NCBI RefSeq assembly: GCF_963676685.1
Contig: NC_092347.1
Location: forward strand, 91,328,592-91,392,591
Source: Mytilus edulis
Lineage: Eukaryota; Mollusca; Bivalvia; Mytilida; Mytilidae
DNA length: 64,000 bases
Direction: 5' to 3'
Of the stretch, positions 12,361-24,340 are shown piece by piece (position 1 is the stretch's first letter; each line of letters begins with the position of its first letter). Made by a program: the position numbers and the translations under genes. The notes beneath the pieces are model-generated. The model had not been told where the DNA came from. It was given only the letters and a program-made list of their open reading frames with translations, and searched no databases.

Positions 12361-13948
12361 CTAGAATGTCAAAATTATATTTAATTTGACCGTTATTCCA
12401 AGATCATAAATTTATGATGACCATAATTCCATTCTTTATGTTATACATAAATGAGGACGAAACCCATATTAAATGTCGACGCACCTTTCTAACCAAATGT
12501 ATGTGTTACAACATGCCGCAGCTAATGATTTAGTTTTCAAAAAAAATTGTCGCTATCTTATACGGTTTCTGAGGAGAACCAATAATTAGCCAAAATCTGA
12601 ATTTAGAACATGACATTTGACCTTTACTTTGGCCTCATTTTCATTCTGATGGACCCTGGACTTCAAATCAAGAGGCCCTAGGTGACGTTTACATAAGGAT
12701 TTTTCCGGACATTGCTTCGGTCATTTTTCCCCCCACATAAAACGAGCAATTTGAGGGGCATGATTCGTCAGTTTCTTTTTCGGTTGCGAAGGAGTACCGA
12801 TCACAAAAATAGTGATTAGGGAGATAACTCTTAACAAGAAAAGTGTTCGATTAATAGTGTCATTTTTAAAAGTGCATTAACAGCTCAATATCGTATACAA
12901 AGTAGTCGAACCACATATTTCGAAATAAAATCTTCTCGCAAAACAAATTATTGTAGTAGAAGTAATAATCAGGCGCAAAATAATACGTCTTTCTCTTGAA
13001 AAGTAGAAAGACTTAATAATGAGATGATTCGTAAAAATATGAAAGCATAAAACCAAATAAGCCAAAATATTACTGCCAAAATCGTCTGACATTTGAAATT
13101 GTGCAACTGACTGATAACCTAGTCCAAGTTTGTTCCGATATCTGAAAGCCTTTAGAGATAATATTTTGTCCGTAGAACGTAGGAGTGAAGTTCATATTAA
13201 AACATCTTAATAACCGACCCATCCTTATTTTTCACTATTTTTTCGATGAATTAGGACTTGAAGAGGATTAAGTTAATATTATGAAATTGAAAAAAAAACC
13301 TAAGATGTTTTGATTAACTCTTTTGACTTTTTGACAATTAAATATTTTTGAAATATTGGCGCAAAGTTAAAATTTCATGCAATCCTGGTATCTATGATGA
13401 GTTTATTTTACATTTACAATATTCATGTTACCTGTGACAAAAGCAGAATATCTTTCGGTCTAATTGAACATATGATTAGTTAACACAATTTTGATTGTTT
13501 TACACAAAAGCTTTCAATATCTTGATAAAATTTGTTCAAGGAGACTCGCGGGTATAAATCAATTTTTTTTCTAATATAGGATTTTTCTATTTTTTTCTAT
13601 AATACTTTATCATGTACTTAATGTAAATGTTCTTATTTGCATAATGTCAATAGTATAACAATGCCATACATGTCATGTCGTTCACTTATATCGTGTTAAA
13701 GTGTATGTATGCACTATAGTTTAAACACCAAAAGGATCAATAAAAAATAAAATAAAAAAAGAAATGTTTTAACATAAAAACCCATTCAAAATTTAAATGG
13801 ATTAAATAAACAATTACAAGTATTTATCGTTTTATCTATACGGTAATAATATATTTGGGTTTTTTTGTTGTTAAATAGTCTGAATACATGACTTCAACGA
13901 AATCATCCTTCATAATTTATTTCCGACAATGAATGAATTTTAGTAACT
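12361..13948. other. Noncoding DNA upstream of the second GT31 gene
   Basis: AT-rich sequence. The 71-codon minus frame at 12877-13092 is not recognisable. A 'cctggtatctatgatgagtt' block near 13384 resembles the 'cctggtatctttgatgagtt' block at 21051 and 24115, so a short dispersed repeat fragment is probably present. No promoter element can be assigned with confidence. Confidence 0.4.
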
Positions 13949-15136
13949 ATGAAGTTGATAAAAAAAATACTTGTGATATATGTGTTTACCATCGTCTCAT
14001 GGATAATAGTTACAAATTACAACAGCAGAAACATTGTGTGTGTTTGTTCAACATCTCATCCAACAGACCAGAAACAAATAGATGAAAGACATAAAGATAT
14101 TCAAATTGATAACAAAATTATAACGCTGCCATCAACTGTTACTGTTCAACAGGTTACTGCTAATATACAGAAGGATTGGACTAAAGCTGAGATATCATTG
14201 TCTAATATTACACCAAAAGACAAAATAATAAGAGATAAAGTGATCATCGATAATTTCAGAAGCTTCTATGTCAATGCATCGGCGGATCAATTAAATGACC
14301 CATTCATTCATCAACATCGATATATTCCTTTGCTCAACAATGTTTTCAAATGTTATGAGAAAGATGTATTTCTTTTAGTATTTGTTCATATAAAAACATC
14401 GAACTTTGAAGGACGTCATTTGATTCGTTCGACCTTTGGATCTATATCTAAGTTTGAGAATAAACTGATTGAATATGTTTTCGTGCTTGGACAGACAAAA
14501 AATGTAACACTTCAACGGGATATTCAAAATGAAAGTGAAATATACAAAGACATTGTGCAAGGGAATTTTATAGATTCATACAGAAACCTAACATACAAAC
14601 TTGTCTTTAGTTTGTTTTGGGTCAATAAGTTCTGTAACAATGCAAAATTTGTAATAAAAATGGACGAAGATATTACAATAAACGTTCCCCGTTTGATTCC
14701 TTATCTCTCAAAGAAAGTGGACAACAATTCTACATCAAATATTTTGGAATGTAAAATGATTACACGTAATAAGCCTCAACGTCGTCGTCGACACAAATGG
14801 TATATTTCATTGGAAGAATATCCATTTTCGACATTCCTTCCATACTGTGCCGGACACAGTTCAATCATGTCAATTGATATCGTACAGAAAATGTACAACG
14901 CTTCAACGAAAGTCCCGTTTCTATGGTTGGAGGATGTTTATGGTAGTGGATTTTTATCTTTGCTCTCACAATTGAGAATTTCAATGCCAAACTGTTACAT
15001 AAGTCCTGTGAAACGCAATCTTAAAGCTCAGCCATGTAATCTATTCTATCTAAACAATTTAAAGAGTGTGAATAATTCTATAATCATTTGGGAAAAAATA
15101 AAATCCCATAACATATCTATGTCTTGTAAATGTTGA
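13949..15136 (+). CDS. Beta-1,3-galactosyltransferase-like protein (GT31), divergent paralogue
   Basis: 395-residue single-exon type II membrane protein. After MKLIKK a hydrophobic anchor runs from about 7 to 22. The stem is about 30 residues longer than in the other two copies and is charged and threonine-rich. Catalytic-domain motifs are kept: GRHLIRSTFG (145-154), FVLG (168-171), QGNFIDSYRNLTYK (194-207), YCAGHSSIMS (289-298) and EDVYGSG (318-324). The metal-binding triad reads DED (229-231) where its neighbours have DDD; the two outer aspartates of DxD remain, so activity is plausible. The C-terminus ends in a short Cys-containing tail (MSCKC). The frame is intact. It is clearly homologous to the copies at 3627 and 25622 but the most diverged of the three, suggesting an older duplication. 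Confidence 0.9.
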   Translation: MKLIKKILVIYVFTIVSWIIVTNYNSRNIVCVCSTSHPTDQKQIDERHKDIQIDNKIITLPSTVTVQQVTANIQKDWTKAEISLSNITPKDKIIRDKVIIDNFRSFYVNASADQLNDPFIHQHRYIPLLNNVFKCYEKDVFLLVFVHIKTSNFEGRHLIRSTFGSISKFENKLIEYVFVLGQTKNVTLQRDIQNESEIYKDIVQGNFIDSYRNLTYKLVFSLFWVNKFCNNAKFVIKMDEDITINVPRLIPYLSKKVDNNSTSNILECKMITRNKPQRRRRHKWYISLEEYPFSTFLPYCAGHSSIMSIDIVQKMYNASTKVPFLWLEDVYGSGFLSLLSQLRISMPNCYISPVKRNLKAQPCNLFYLNNLKSVNNSIIIWEKIKSHNISMSCKC

Positions 15137-15780
15137 AATGTAGTCAATTAAAGATTTGTATATTTTCTGTGCAATGTTTAGCAGAGGTGTCTTCCTGGAT
15201 ATCATACAAAGTTGATTTAAAGTCCGAAAGTCTTATCAAGACAGGTTTTCGAATTTTATAAAAACAATGATCATTGGTGTTTTGGATGGAAAAATGGAAA
15301 AGAGCTTTAAAAGAATAGAAACCGGTATTGTATGGTTTGTAATAATGGATGAACAAAAGTATGTACATACTATGGACTATTAAGTATTAACGAAACTGTT
15401 ATTTGATTCTAACCATGACCAATATTAACGTCCTCCTTTTTGTCTCATATTAATTTAAATATTACCTTTCATTTCTTTGCTGCAAAATAAAAGACTGAAT
15501 CCAATTGTTGCTGTCATGTATATGTTTTTCTTTTTAGTTTTTATATTTTTATAACATGAGGATGTTTTTCATTCAGAAATCAGCACATAACATACTTTCA
15601 GCGATCCTGCAGGTATGAGTGTATCTTTATCGACTATCCTGCTAGAAAATTAACATAGAACATGTTCAATAATTTAATGTTCCTTTCAATTAAGTTGATT
15701 GATTATCAATTTGTTTTGCTGAAACTTTAGAACTTTAAATCATAAGAGCTACAGGACGGATTGTATATACGAATCAAGAC
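15137..15780. other. Noncoding DNA after second GT31 gene
   Basis: Probable 3' flank of the GT31 gene; an AATAAA lies near 15487 ('caaaataaaag'), far downstream of the stop. The 74-codon minus frame at 15144-15368 has no recognisable feature. Nothing else seen. Confidence 0.4.
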
Positions 15781-16535
15781 CTGCTTCCCCTTACAGAACG
15801 AACACATAAGATCACCACTTATTGTCTTCCCCTTTCAGAACACATAAGATCACCACTTATTGTCTTCCCCTTACAGAACACATAAGATCACCACTTATTG
15901 TCTTCCCCTTACAGAACACATAAGATCACCACTTATTGTCGGTTTGGTTAAGACCTGCTTCCCCTTACAGAACACATAAGATCACCACTTATTGTCGGTT
16001 TGGTTAAGACCTGCTTCCCCTTACAGAACACATAAGATCACCACTTATTGTCGGTTTGGTTTGTGCTGTGGATTGTATATAGGAATCAAGACCTGCTTCC
16101 CCTTACAGAACACATAAGATCACCACTTATTGTCGGTTTGGTTAAGACCTGCGTCCCCTTACAGAACACATAAGATCACCACTTATTGTTGGTTTGGTTA
16201 AGACCTGCTTCCCCTTACAGAACACATAAGATCACCACTTATTGTCGGTTTGGTTAAGACCTGCTTCCCCTTACAGAACACATAAGATCACCACTTATTG
16301 TCGGTTTGGTTAAGACCTGCTTCCCCTTACAGAACACATAAGATCACCACTTATTGTCGGTTTGGTTAAGACCTGCTTCCCCTTACAGAACACATAAGAT
16401 CATCACTTATTGTCGGTTTGGTTAAGACCTGCTTCCTCTTACAGAACACATAAGATCACCACTTATTGTCGGTTTGGTTAAGACCTGCTTCCCCTTACAG
16501 AACACATAAGATCACCACTTATTGTCGGTTTGGTT
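15781..16535 (+). repeat. Tandem array of 38- and 56-bp units, 14 copies of the core
   Basis: The core acagaacacataagatcacc occurs 14 times (one copy is slightly altered, another reads 'atcatcac'). The first four copies are spaced by about 38 bp; most later ones by 56 bp, because they also carry a 'ggtttggttaagacctgc' segment. One spacer near 16060-16095 is longer and repeats the sequence found just before the array ('ggattgtatat...gaatcaagacctgc'). The array is an expansion inside a longer dispersed mussel repeat whose tail follows at 16536-16690. Confidence 0.95.
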
Positions 16536-16690
16536 TGTGCTGTTCAGGCATCAGTTTTGTATTTTGTGTTTTGTACACTTTTCTTTTTCTTTTTTGTCCT
16601 TTTTTGGCCATGGCGTTAACAGTTTTTGTTCGTCTTATGAGTTGGGTTTTCCCTTTGGTACCTTTCGCCTCTTTTTTAGAGAGAATGAAA
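16536..16690 (+). repeat. Tail of the dispersed repeat that spawned the array
   Basis: Contains 'gccatggcgttaacagtttt', 'cttatgagttgggttttccc' and 'tttggtacctttcgcctctt', which I recognise as the tail of an abundant mussel repeat. Two overlapping open frames (16466-16693 and 16522-16704) arise only because repeat unit and tail are open together; they are not regarded as genes. Confidence 0.65.
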
Positions 16691-18487
16691 TAAAACATAC
16701 TTAAAACCTTTTAATGTACCTCAAAATGATTCGGACCACAATGACCTCATAGGACTCATATTGAAATTTTAAAAACAAAAAATCTCAATGAAATAGATAT
16801 AATTATAAAGCAAACTATTATTTAGTATTATATTTCTTACAGTAAATTTGTTATAGCGTTCATATGATATAAACAAAAATTTAATCTTTTAAAAGAAAAA
16901 TAATTTATCATTGATCATTCTTTGCACAGCATAATTCGATTCTGCATTTTATGTCAATTCAACGAAATTAAAACATACTAATAGATATCAAATTTTGTGT
17001 TTAATCTGGCATTAAAGTTTTTATATATACCTGCACGCCACTTGTTAAAGTACAATTGTATAATATAATTACATGATGGAATATTGTCTGTCTTTTTGAA
17101 ACAAGTTTTATCGACACTCTTTATATACAGAGATGAACACTATTTATTCCAACTTATTTGTTTGTTAACTTTACTTTGAACTTAGTTGTTTAAATTTCAC
17201 AAAATACATATGCATAATTCACATTAACGTCAGTGTTCCTTACACTGAGATATCATTCACTAAAGAGTTGCTTAGTTAATTAAAGTTCTCAAGTTTAATG
17301 CTTACAATTACTGACGTCTGCACGAAATTATGACATATAACGTATGCTTGATTATTTACATAGACTAATTGATTTAATCTTAATTTCGAACTGATGTTAC
17401 ATTCAAGGTTGGTGTATGTTGATTTAAACATTCTTATAACTGTTAAAAACGAATGCCTTACGTGAGCAGTTGAAAACTTTATTAATTGGATTTTTCGCTT
17501 GAAGAATGATATGTATTAGTTATATCTGAAATGCAAAAATAGTTCTGATATTCCAAAGTGAGTCGTCTTGTCAACCATTTGTCCATTATCAAAGGCCCTA
17601 ATCATTCACCTTTCCCTGTCCTATTGAAGAGCAGAAAGTTTTACTCATGGGACAAACATATCTTTTTCAGCTTACTAAAAAAGAAAAGCTTACTAACTTG
17701 GTTTTCAAGAACATAAAAGGAACAACATTTATTTAAATCAATGTTCAAAATAGTATGTGGTGTCTTAAACACCCTTTTTCTTGTACAAGTATTTTAATGA
17801 ATTCATTGCATTTTGTTCGCCCTACTTCTTAAAAAAAAGTTTATAAAAAACCATGACGAAGTATTCCTATCGCATATTTGCTACTAAAACTCTATATATA
17901 AAACCTTTTGCCACGTGGTAATTAAACTTCTGTACCACTACTCTGTCAACGTTAAGACTGTGAGCTTAAAACCTGCACATGACATTTCAAAGATTGTCAG
18001 TTTTCCTGCTATAGGTTTTTAGACCTCTTATGGCATTCTGGCCGCATCCACCATTAAAACAATGACCGCCACAATGTAACCAATGGCTTATAGATTCAAT
18101 CACAGTAGAAAGTTTAAGACTAGAAGGTAATGTAAAAGTATGTAACTATATGTATGGCTGGTATCTCTTATATTGATGAGCATTCTTTTTATTTCGCGTC
18201 AGAAGGTCATTAATATTCAAAAATATAAAAATAAAATTAATTATTTAACACAAACAGTTCTGTTTTCTTCGCAACCGCATATCCTTTAGTAATGTTATGT
18301 ATTGTTTACTCAAATGTTGGTTTTTTTTAGTACATTTGCATGTCACTTTAATGACGATCATTTGATTGTTTATATTTTTTTTATAACGATAACAAATATT
18401 TTATTCAACTATTTCCTGATATATAAACACCTAAGCAGCCTATGCCGCATATTTAGGTACCCCTGTATTTTTACAGCCTCACTTGAC
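16691..18487. other. Noncoding DNA
   Basis: AT-rich, no recognised repeat family or gene. A 67-codon frame at 18302-18505 is hydrophobic only because of T-rich sequence and is not supported. Nothing further to annotate. Confidence 0.45.
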
Positions 18488-18603
18488 CAGGAAAAAATCA
18501 AATGAGTTTAAACTTCCCATAGTTTTACATAACTATATTTAATAACCAATAAATATAGTTATGTAAAACTATTATAAGTTTAAAGTCATTTGAATTTTTT
18601 TTT
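18488..18603. repeat. Foldback: long inverted repeat with 8-bp loop
   Basis: The arms 18519-18541 and 18550-18572 are perfect 23-bp inverted repeats (atagttttacataactatat plus tta), separated by aataacca-type loop sequence. Complementarity continues outward with a 3-bp mismatch block (ccc against ata), then a 9-bp match (tttaaactt), a single mismatch, and a further 'caaatga/tcatttg' match into flanking A/T runs. Total arm length is about 50 bp. This is the form of a small foldback or hairpin MITE; no target duplication could be fixed. Confidence 0.85.
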
Positions 18604-19119
18604 ACATTAATTATTAAAACAAATATATAAGTTATGCCTTATCAAAGAAAACTTTATTTTAAAATATACAAAGGCACTGATAATGATTTCTGTAAAAAAA
18701 AAAGATAAAGGTGGTCGGTTTATGTTTGTGTTATATTGTTCTCTGTAAAAATTTGACTTCTTCGTGAATTGTTATATCTAAATGAAAATTTAGTTAATTT
18801 GTTAACTAAGCTGATTTTGTATTTTTGAATTATTTTTAATGAAATTTAGTTTGACTTGTTCGGACAATATACATTAAGGAGGAATGACTTTTACAATTAG
18901 TTGAAAGCATTGCAATATGATATTCCGCCGGAGACGTAAACCAATAAATTAGGTTTAGGTATTTGTTGTTATTCTGTGGTTAACATGTCGAATTGTACTA
19001 TTACGTTATTCATTTGAGTATTCTCTGTCCTAAGTGTTCTTAAATTTATTTGTAATGTATTCCTGTCATTTAATGTTGTAATTGTAAATTTATTTTTAAT
19101 ATTACCACTAAGCCCATTG
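18604..19119. other. Noncoding DNA
   Basis: AT-rich sequence between the foldback and a family B repeat. No gene or element recognised. Confidence 0.45.
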
Positions 19120-19385
19120 TTAAGCTAGCCATAAAACCTGGTTCATCCCACCGTTTGTTTGGTCAAATAAGGCAGTTGTTATCAAATAGTTGGTTTCTAT
19201 GCATGTTTCATTGGCGGTTCTTTTTGTTGTTATTCAGTGTGTCTGTTGTTCTGTTGTTTTCCTCTTATAATTGATGTCTTCCCCTCGGTTTTAGTTTGTA
19301 GCCCGGATTTGTTTTCTCTCAATCGATTTATCACTTTTGAACAGTGGTATACTACTGTTGCCTTTATTTACGAGATTTGAAATTT
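19120..19385 (+). repeat. Dispersed repeat, family B
   Basis: Carries 'aaaacctggttcatcccacc', 'gttctgttgttttcctctta', 'ttgttttctctcaatcgatt' and 'gtatactactgttgccttta' in the order seen at 12110-12360. Confidence 0.7.
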
Positions 19386-20690
19386 GGTAAAACTTCTATA
19401 AGATAAAATCCTTCTTAAACCTACGATTCGTGTTTTTAAAAGGGATTGCTTACGGAATTTGAAATCATTTCAGATTTGATTATTATAATTTCCATCTTTC
19501 CAAAATAACTCTATCAAAACAATCTTAATTTTCCTTATAAAATTTTTTATATAAGATGTCTCTGTATCCTGTTCATGTCCTTTTGTTGCATCCTTGACGA
19601 TCCCAATAAGCACACAACATCGAAAAGAAAAGGGAGGCGAAAGATGACGAAGGATCACTCAGACTCGGGAGTCGAAAATAAACTGACAAACACCATGGCT
19701 AGAAAAATAAAAAGACAAATCAACAACAGTACTACACAAAACACAATATAGAAAACTTAAAACTGGGCAACACGAATACCACAAAATACTTCGAATAATC
19801 TCAGGTGCTCCAGAATGGGTAAGCAGATCATGCTCCGCACGTGACACTCGTGTTAGTCCGAAACAAGTGATTAGTCTAATTCTGTACATCAAGTATAAGT
19901 GTGTTGTCTGAACTTGGATATTTCCGAATATTAATATAATCTTACTTCTGTCAAATTTATATGTACCTGTGTGACCAAAATCTAACAGGAATAAACCCTA
20001 TCCCTGAAATTTCATTCATGGACTACGTTATATACGATGCTGATGTTTTTTTAAATAAGATTCCTCTGTTAAATTACTGATAAGTTCATATAATATTGAA
20101 TAAAAAGTCAACTGAATGTTATCATACCATTTTTAGGTTAATTTGTGGGTGTTAGAATCAAATTGGCAAGGCAATATTTTTAAAACACGTCCTTCGTGAG
20201 TGTATGTTCAAATCATCAAAAAATAAATGAAAAACCTTTTTTGTATTTGTCTTATAAAATTTAGTTATTACGCAGTATATATCTAAATATAGAGATTCTC
20301 TATGGGTACAATTGATAGTATTACATTTACAGTAACACCCTATATCAAAAGAATAAATTGTTCGTGACAAATATGAATTGCTTTTCTTATTTAACAATCA
20401 GCATTCGGTTTAGTCGTAGTGGCTGAAAATGATACGTTTTTTATAATTTGCTATCGCCTAATTTATCACTTGCGTTTTGGGTCGTTGTGTATCTTCTTCC
20501 ATTGTTTTGTACATCAACTGGATCGTTTTGTCAATAGGCGAGACATAGTGTGCTATTAGATGGTTGTCATTAAGCTACGGATTCGTATTACTATCAGATT
20601 TGCTCATTATACTTTTCAACACAAATTACACAAAAAAACACAGGTTTAGTTTACGGAGAAAACTATAGAACACTAGCGAATATATTCTTT
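19386..20690. other. Noncoding DNA
   Basis: Several minus-strand open frames of 62-79 codons (19470-20397) show no conserved motif, no signal peptide and no splice context I trust. No repeat family recognised. Confidence 0.4.
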
Positions 20691-20691
20691 T

Positions 20692-21235
20692 ATTCAACCT
20701 TTTAAACATAGATAGTTTTACAACATACTCATTATGGCTAGATTCAACTATCATATTTTGTTTTGCATTGTTAAATGTATAATTGACCAAATGACAAGTT
20801 ATATATATAATACTGCTGCCTTTATATAGCATACCATAAGATCAAATCATACACTAATTCAGAAAGGGTTTTATTTACCAGAATGTTTAGAAATAAATTA
20901 ATGTTTTTTTCACGATTTAATGTAAAAAACATGTTCACGCATTTGATTAGACTATGCATTGCTAATTTTTTGCTTTTCACGCGTATTTGATCTAGCCTTC
21001 CAATAAATTTTGACCCTGCCTAATCGAATGAATCGGTAGTCATTCATAAGCCTGGTATCTTTGATGAGTTTTTGTTTTATTATGTTTGTTTATCTATTTT
21101 AATTGGAAACAAAGGCTAGTTTTTTTCAACCTTTTAAACATAGATAGTTTTACAACATACTCATTATGGCTAGATTCAAATATCATATTTTGTTTTGCAT
21201 TGTTAAATGTATAATGGACCAAATGACAAATTATT
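20692..21235. repeat. Direct repeat pair of about 112 bp, 432 bp apart
   Basis: The segment with 'taaacatagatagttttaca' at 20692-20803 recurs at 21124-21235 with about three differences. The intervening part (20805-21115) is itself homologous to 23928-24175, with 'atactgctgcctttatatag', 'gtatttgatctagccttcca' and 'aagcctggtatctttgatga' in the same order, so this is a compound dispersed repeat. Minus-strand frames at 20626-20832 and 21094-21309 share sequence only because of the duplication. Confidence 0.85.
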
Positions 21236-21587
21236 TGTCTGGACTTATAATTATAATTTAATATTTGTCTATTGTTTTTTCCTGTTGGATTCTGAAGGCC
21301 ATTGGACAAAGGACAAAATTTAATGCATGATACTTATTTTTAGTATAGATTTTTTTTATTTAGTTTTCTTTACGTCAGACGATACTCCTCCTTTGTTTCT
21401 TCTTTTAAAAAAGAAGAAGTAAATCATTTTTGTATATAATTTAAATATCCAGTATGAAGAAGAACTTTTAGTTTTTCATTTTCGGTTCAATTGATACAAT
21501 AAAAGAGTATGGAAATAAATAGTTAGATAGACCGATGAGTATCAATGTGTTTAACTGTATTGGCTATTTTTGGGGTCATAAAGAAAA

Positions 21588-21700
21588 AGACGATGTGGTA
21601 TGATTGTCAATGAGACAACTCTTCACAAGCGACCAAAAGACACAAAAATTATAACTATAAGTCGATGTACGGCATTCACCAATGCACATGTTGGCATTCT
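21588..21700 (+). repeat. Dispersed repeat, family C
   Basis: 'gatgtggtatgattgtcaat' followed by 'gagacaactcttcacaagcg', 'ccaaaagacacaaaaattat' and 'aagtcgatgtacggcattca' matches my memory of one of the most frequent mussel repeats. A reversed fragment of the same family is likely near 51985-52025 ('gttgtctcaccgtgaatcgt'). The 66-codon frame at 21600-21800 is repeat-derived. Confidence 0.6.
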
Positions 21701-21929
21701 AATTCATTTGTTGAAATATCAATACCTTTTCAATAAATTACTAGTCGTTAATGTGATACTATTGTTAAGGGACTCCCGTGAAATATTTTTTTTGCCATAG
21801 ATCTGAGACAGGTAAACAAAAAAATGAAGGTCTTCGAAAACAGATGCTGCAATATGTGTAATTTGTATCCACAATTTCAATGATCGGATCTGTTCTAATT
21901 TATATATTCGATAGTGGTTTTTGTTTTGT

Positions 21930-22405
21930 GTTTAGCCCCACCTACGATAAAAGAGGGGCATTATTTGTTCTGGTCTGTACGTCCGTCTGTTCGTTCGTCC
22001 GTTCTTCCGTGTGTCCGTCCGTCTGTCCCGCTTGAGTTTAAATTTGGGTCAAGGTAGTTTTTGGTGAAGCTTAAGTCCAATCAACTTGAAACTTAGTACA
22101 CCTGTTGCTTATGATATGATCTTTCGAATGTTGATACCAAATTAGACTTTTGACCCCAAATTTCATGGTCACTGAACATAGAAAATGAAAGTAGGAGTTT
22201 CAGGTTAGAGTTTTTGGTAAAAATAGGTTTCTTTTATGAGGTTGATGTCCAATCAACTTGAATTTTTGTACACATGTTCCCTATGTAATTATCTTTCTAA
22301 TTTTAATGGCAATTAGATTTTTAACCCAATTTCACGGTCCATTGACCATGGAAAATGATAGTGCGAGTGGGGCATCAGTGTACTTTGGACACATTATTGT
22401 TTTAA
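21930..22405 (+). repeat. Dispersed repeat, family D ('gccccacc ... gtggggcat')
   Basis: Begins 'agccccacctacgataaaag' and 'aggggcattat', has a run of 'gtccgtctgttcgttcgtcc', then two related passages around 'gtccaatcaacttgaaactt' and 'gtccaatcaacttgaatttt', and ends 'gagtggggcatcagtgtact'. The termini agccccac and gtggggca are inverted. This composition is characteristic of a repeat common in bivalves; copies elsewhere were not found in the window. Confidence 0.7.
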
Positions 22406-22769
22406 GTTAACCAAACGAACCAAACACTGTAAAAGATTTTGGAATGACTGGGTTTTAAAAGTATTGATGAACACCAGCTTTAGGTCAACTGTCGTCTGAA
22501 AGATGATGGGTTTTTCTACTCACTATAAACATGCCGAAATATTATGGGTGGCACATTGATAATGTTGAAGACGGTCAGATATCAATTTAAAAACGCATTT
22601 TGTCAGCAAATGATTTTTTTCCAGGTTTGTGCAATGTATTTGTAGATTATCACAAAACTCATCTGATGTTGAACATTTAAGCAAATTGATGTTTTCGTCG
22701 GAACTTACTTAACTTCACAACTAATACATAATGGTTTTGACGTATATATTCTCGGCACTGATTTATATT

Positions 22770-23130
22770 ACTTTATCTTTTGTGGCGATGCTCGGTACTC
22801 AAACATCCCATCAGTATGTTATTGTACTATAGTAATTTTTTGTTTGAATTCTTGTCTTTTGTTTTGCTTATGTGCTTTGTCTTTATGCCGTTTTGTTTTA
22901 ATTTGTTGACTTTTTTGTTCGTTTTTATAGTACTATAACACTATTTTGACCCTATTAGTGACATTTTGGACATTTTTGCCTGTTATGCCTCTTTTTTGAT
23001 GTGACTGCCATACAAGTGAAACGTTCAACTAACTATAAAACCAGATTTTATTCACCATTTCCTACCTAAGGAAATACTCCTTCAGGAATATGACAGTTGA
23101 TTTCCATTCGTTTGATGTGTTTGATCATAA
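22770..23130 (+). repeat. Dispersed repeat, family A
   Basis: Same block order as 9265-9770: 'aaacatcccatcagtatgtt', 'gtgactgccatacaagtgaa', 'aaccagattttattcaccat', 'aggaatatgacagttgattt'. More diverged than the 9.3-kb copy. Confidence 0.65.
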
Positions 23131-23689
23131 GAATTGTTAAAAGCAACATGCCTGTAATGCCTGTAATTGTCAAGTCTCAGTACTTTAGTCAGTTGGTTTA
23201 AGAATAGTTGTCTCATTCGCAATCATACGCAACTTATGATTATTATTTTTCTACATGTTTAATAAAATTGCTGAACCTTTAAAAAAATTATTAATGTGTT
23301 GTGTTTAAATATGAATAGTAACAAAATATAATGACTGAAAAGGACAAACCAATCATCAGTCTCAAGAAACAGAAAATGTAGAAGAAGACACCTCGAAACA
23401 ACTCAGGATAATATGTCATTGCAGCTAGTACTATGGAAACGTAGATTTAGATAGTCCTAGTTCAGGGTACAAATTGTACAGATATTTTAAACACAAAAAA
23501 AAAGTGATTATTTCTGTATTGGCCATCAGACAGCTGAGAACAATATGACGTTTCAGCTAATACTATTGAAACTTAGGTTTTGATATATCCAGTTCAAGGT
23601 ACAAAATATAGAGATAGTGTAATAAAAAAGTCGACGGAACATATTAGGGTTTGACCTGGTTGTCTTGCTAGCAAGACCTCCCACTTAGA
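23131..23689. other. Noncoding DNA
   Basis: AT-rich with an internal near-duplicate: 'actatggaaacgtagattta' with 'gttcagggtacaaattgtac' near 23430-23480 resembles 'actattgaaacttaggtttt' with 'gttcaaggtacaaaatatag' near 23563-23612. Otherwise nothing. Confidence 0.4.
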
Positions 23690-24175
23690 CTGCTACTCAT
23701 AAACCCGTGTTCATCCAACCATTTTATCTTAAAATAATCTATACCAAGTCAGGAATATGTCAGTTGTGTTCTACAGTTTTATTCTATAAATATATATTGG
23801 CGTTTCCTTTTGTTGTTGGTCAGTGTTTCTGTTGCGTCGTTGTATTTCTCTGATTGTTGATGTGTATCCCTTGGTTTTAGTTTGTTGCTCAAATTTGTTA
23901 TTACTTAATCGAATTATGATTATTGAACAGTATATATAATACTGCTGCCTTTATATAGCATACCATAAGATCAATGCTTTTTTCACGATTTAATGTGAAA
24001 AACGCATTTGATAAGACTGCAATTCTAATTGTTTGCTTTTCACGTGTATTTGATCTAGCCTTCCAAACGTTTTGATTCTGTCTCATCGGATGAATCCTTA
24101 GTCATTCATAAGCCTGGTATCTTTGATGAGTTTTTTTTATTATGTTTGTTTATCTATTTCAATTAAAAACAAGAG
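23690..24175 (+). repeat. Family B repeat joined to a copy of the 20.8-kb repeat
   Basis: 23690-23930 follows family B order ('aacccgtgttcatccaacca', 'ggtcagtgtttctgttgcgt', 'ttggttttagtttgttgctc'). From 23928 it switches to the sequence seen at 20805-21115, with two short deletions relative to that copy. The junction shows one repeat inserted in or recombined with the other. Confidence 0.7.
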
Positions 24176-24340
24176 GCCAGTTTAACTAACATGAATTATA
24201 TCATGATTTCCCAGACTAATATATCAATCAGTATATATCGAAACCACATATATCATGACCTTGAACAATGCCAATGTATATGTATCAGAAGGCTGTAGGA
24301 TCATAAGATTTGATAATTGTATGATAATACATAGTGAGTT

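Noticed and set aside
16466-16704. Two overlapping hydrophobic open frames
   Set aside because: They span the last tandem unit and the tail of a dispersed repeat; hydrophobicity comes from T-rich codons.
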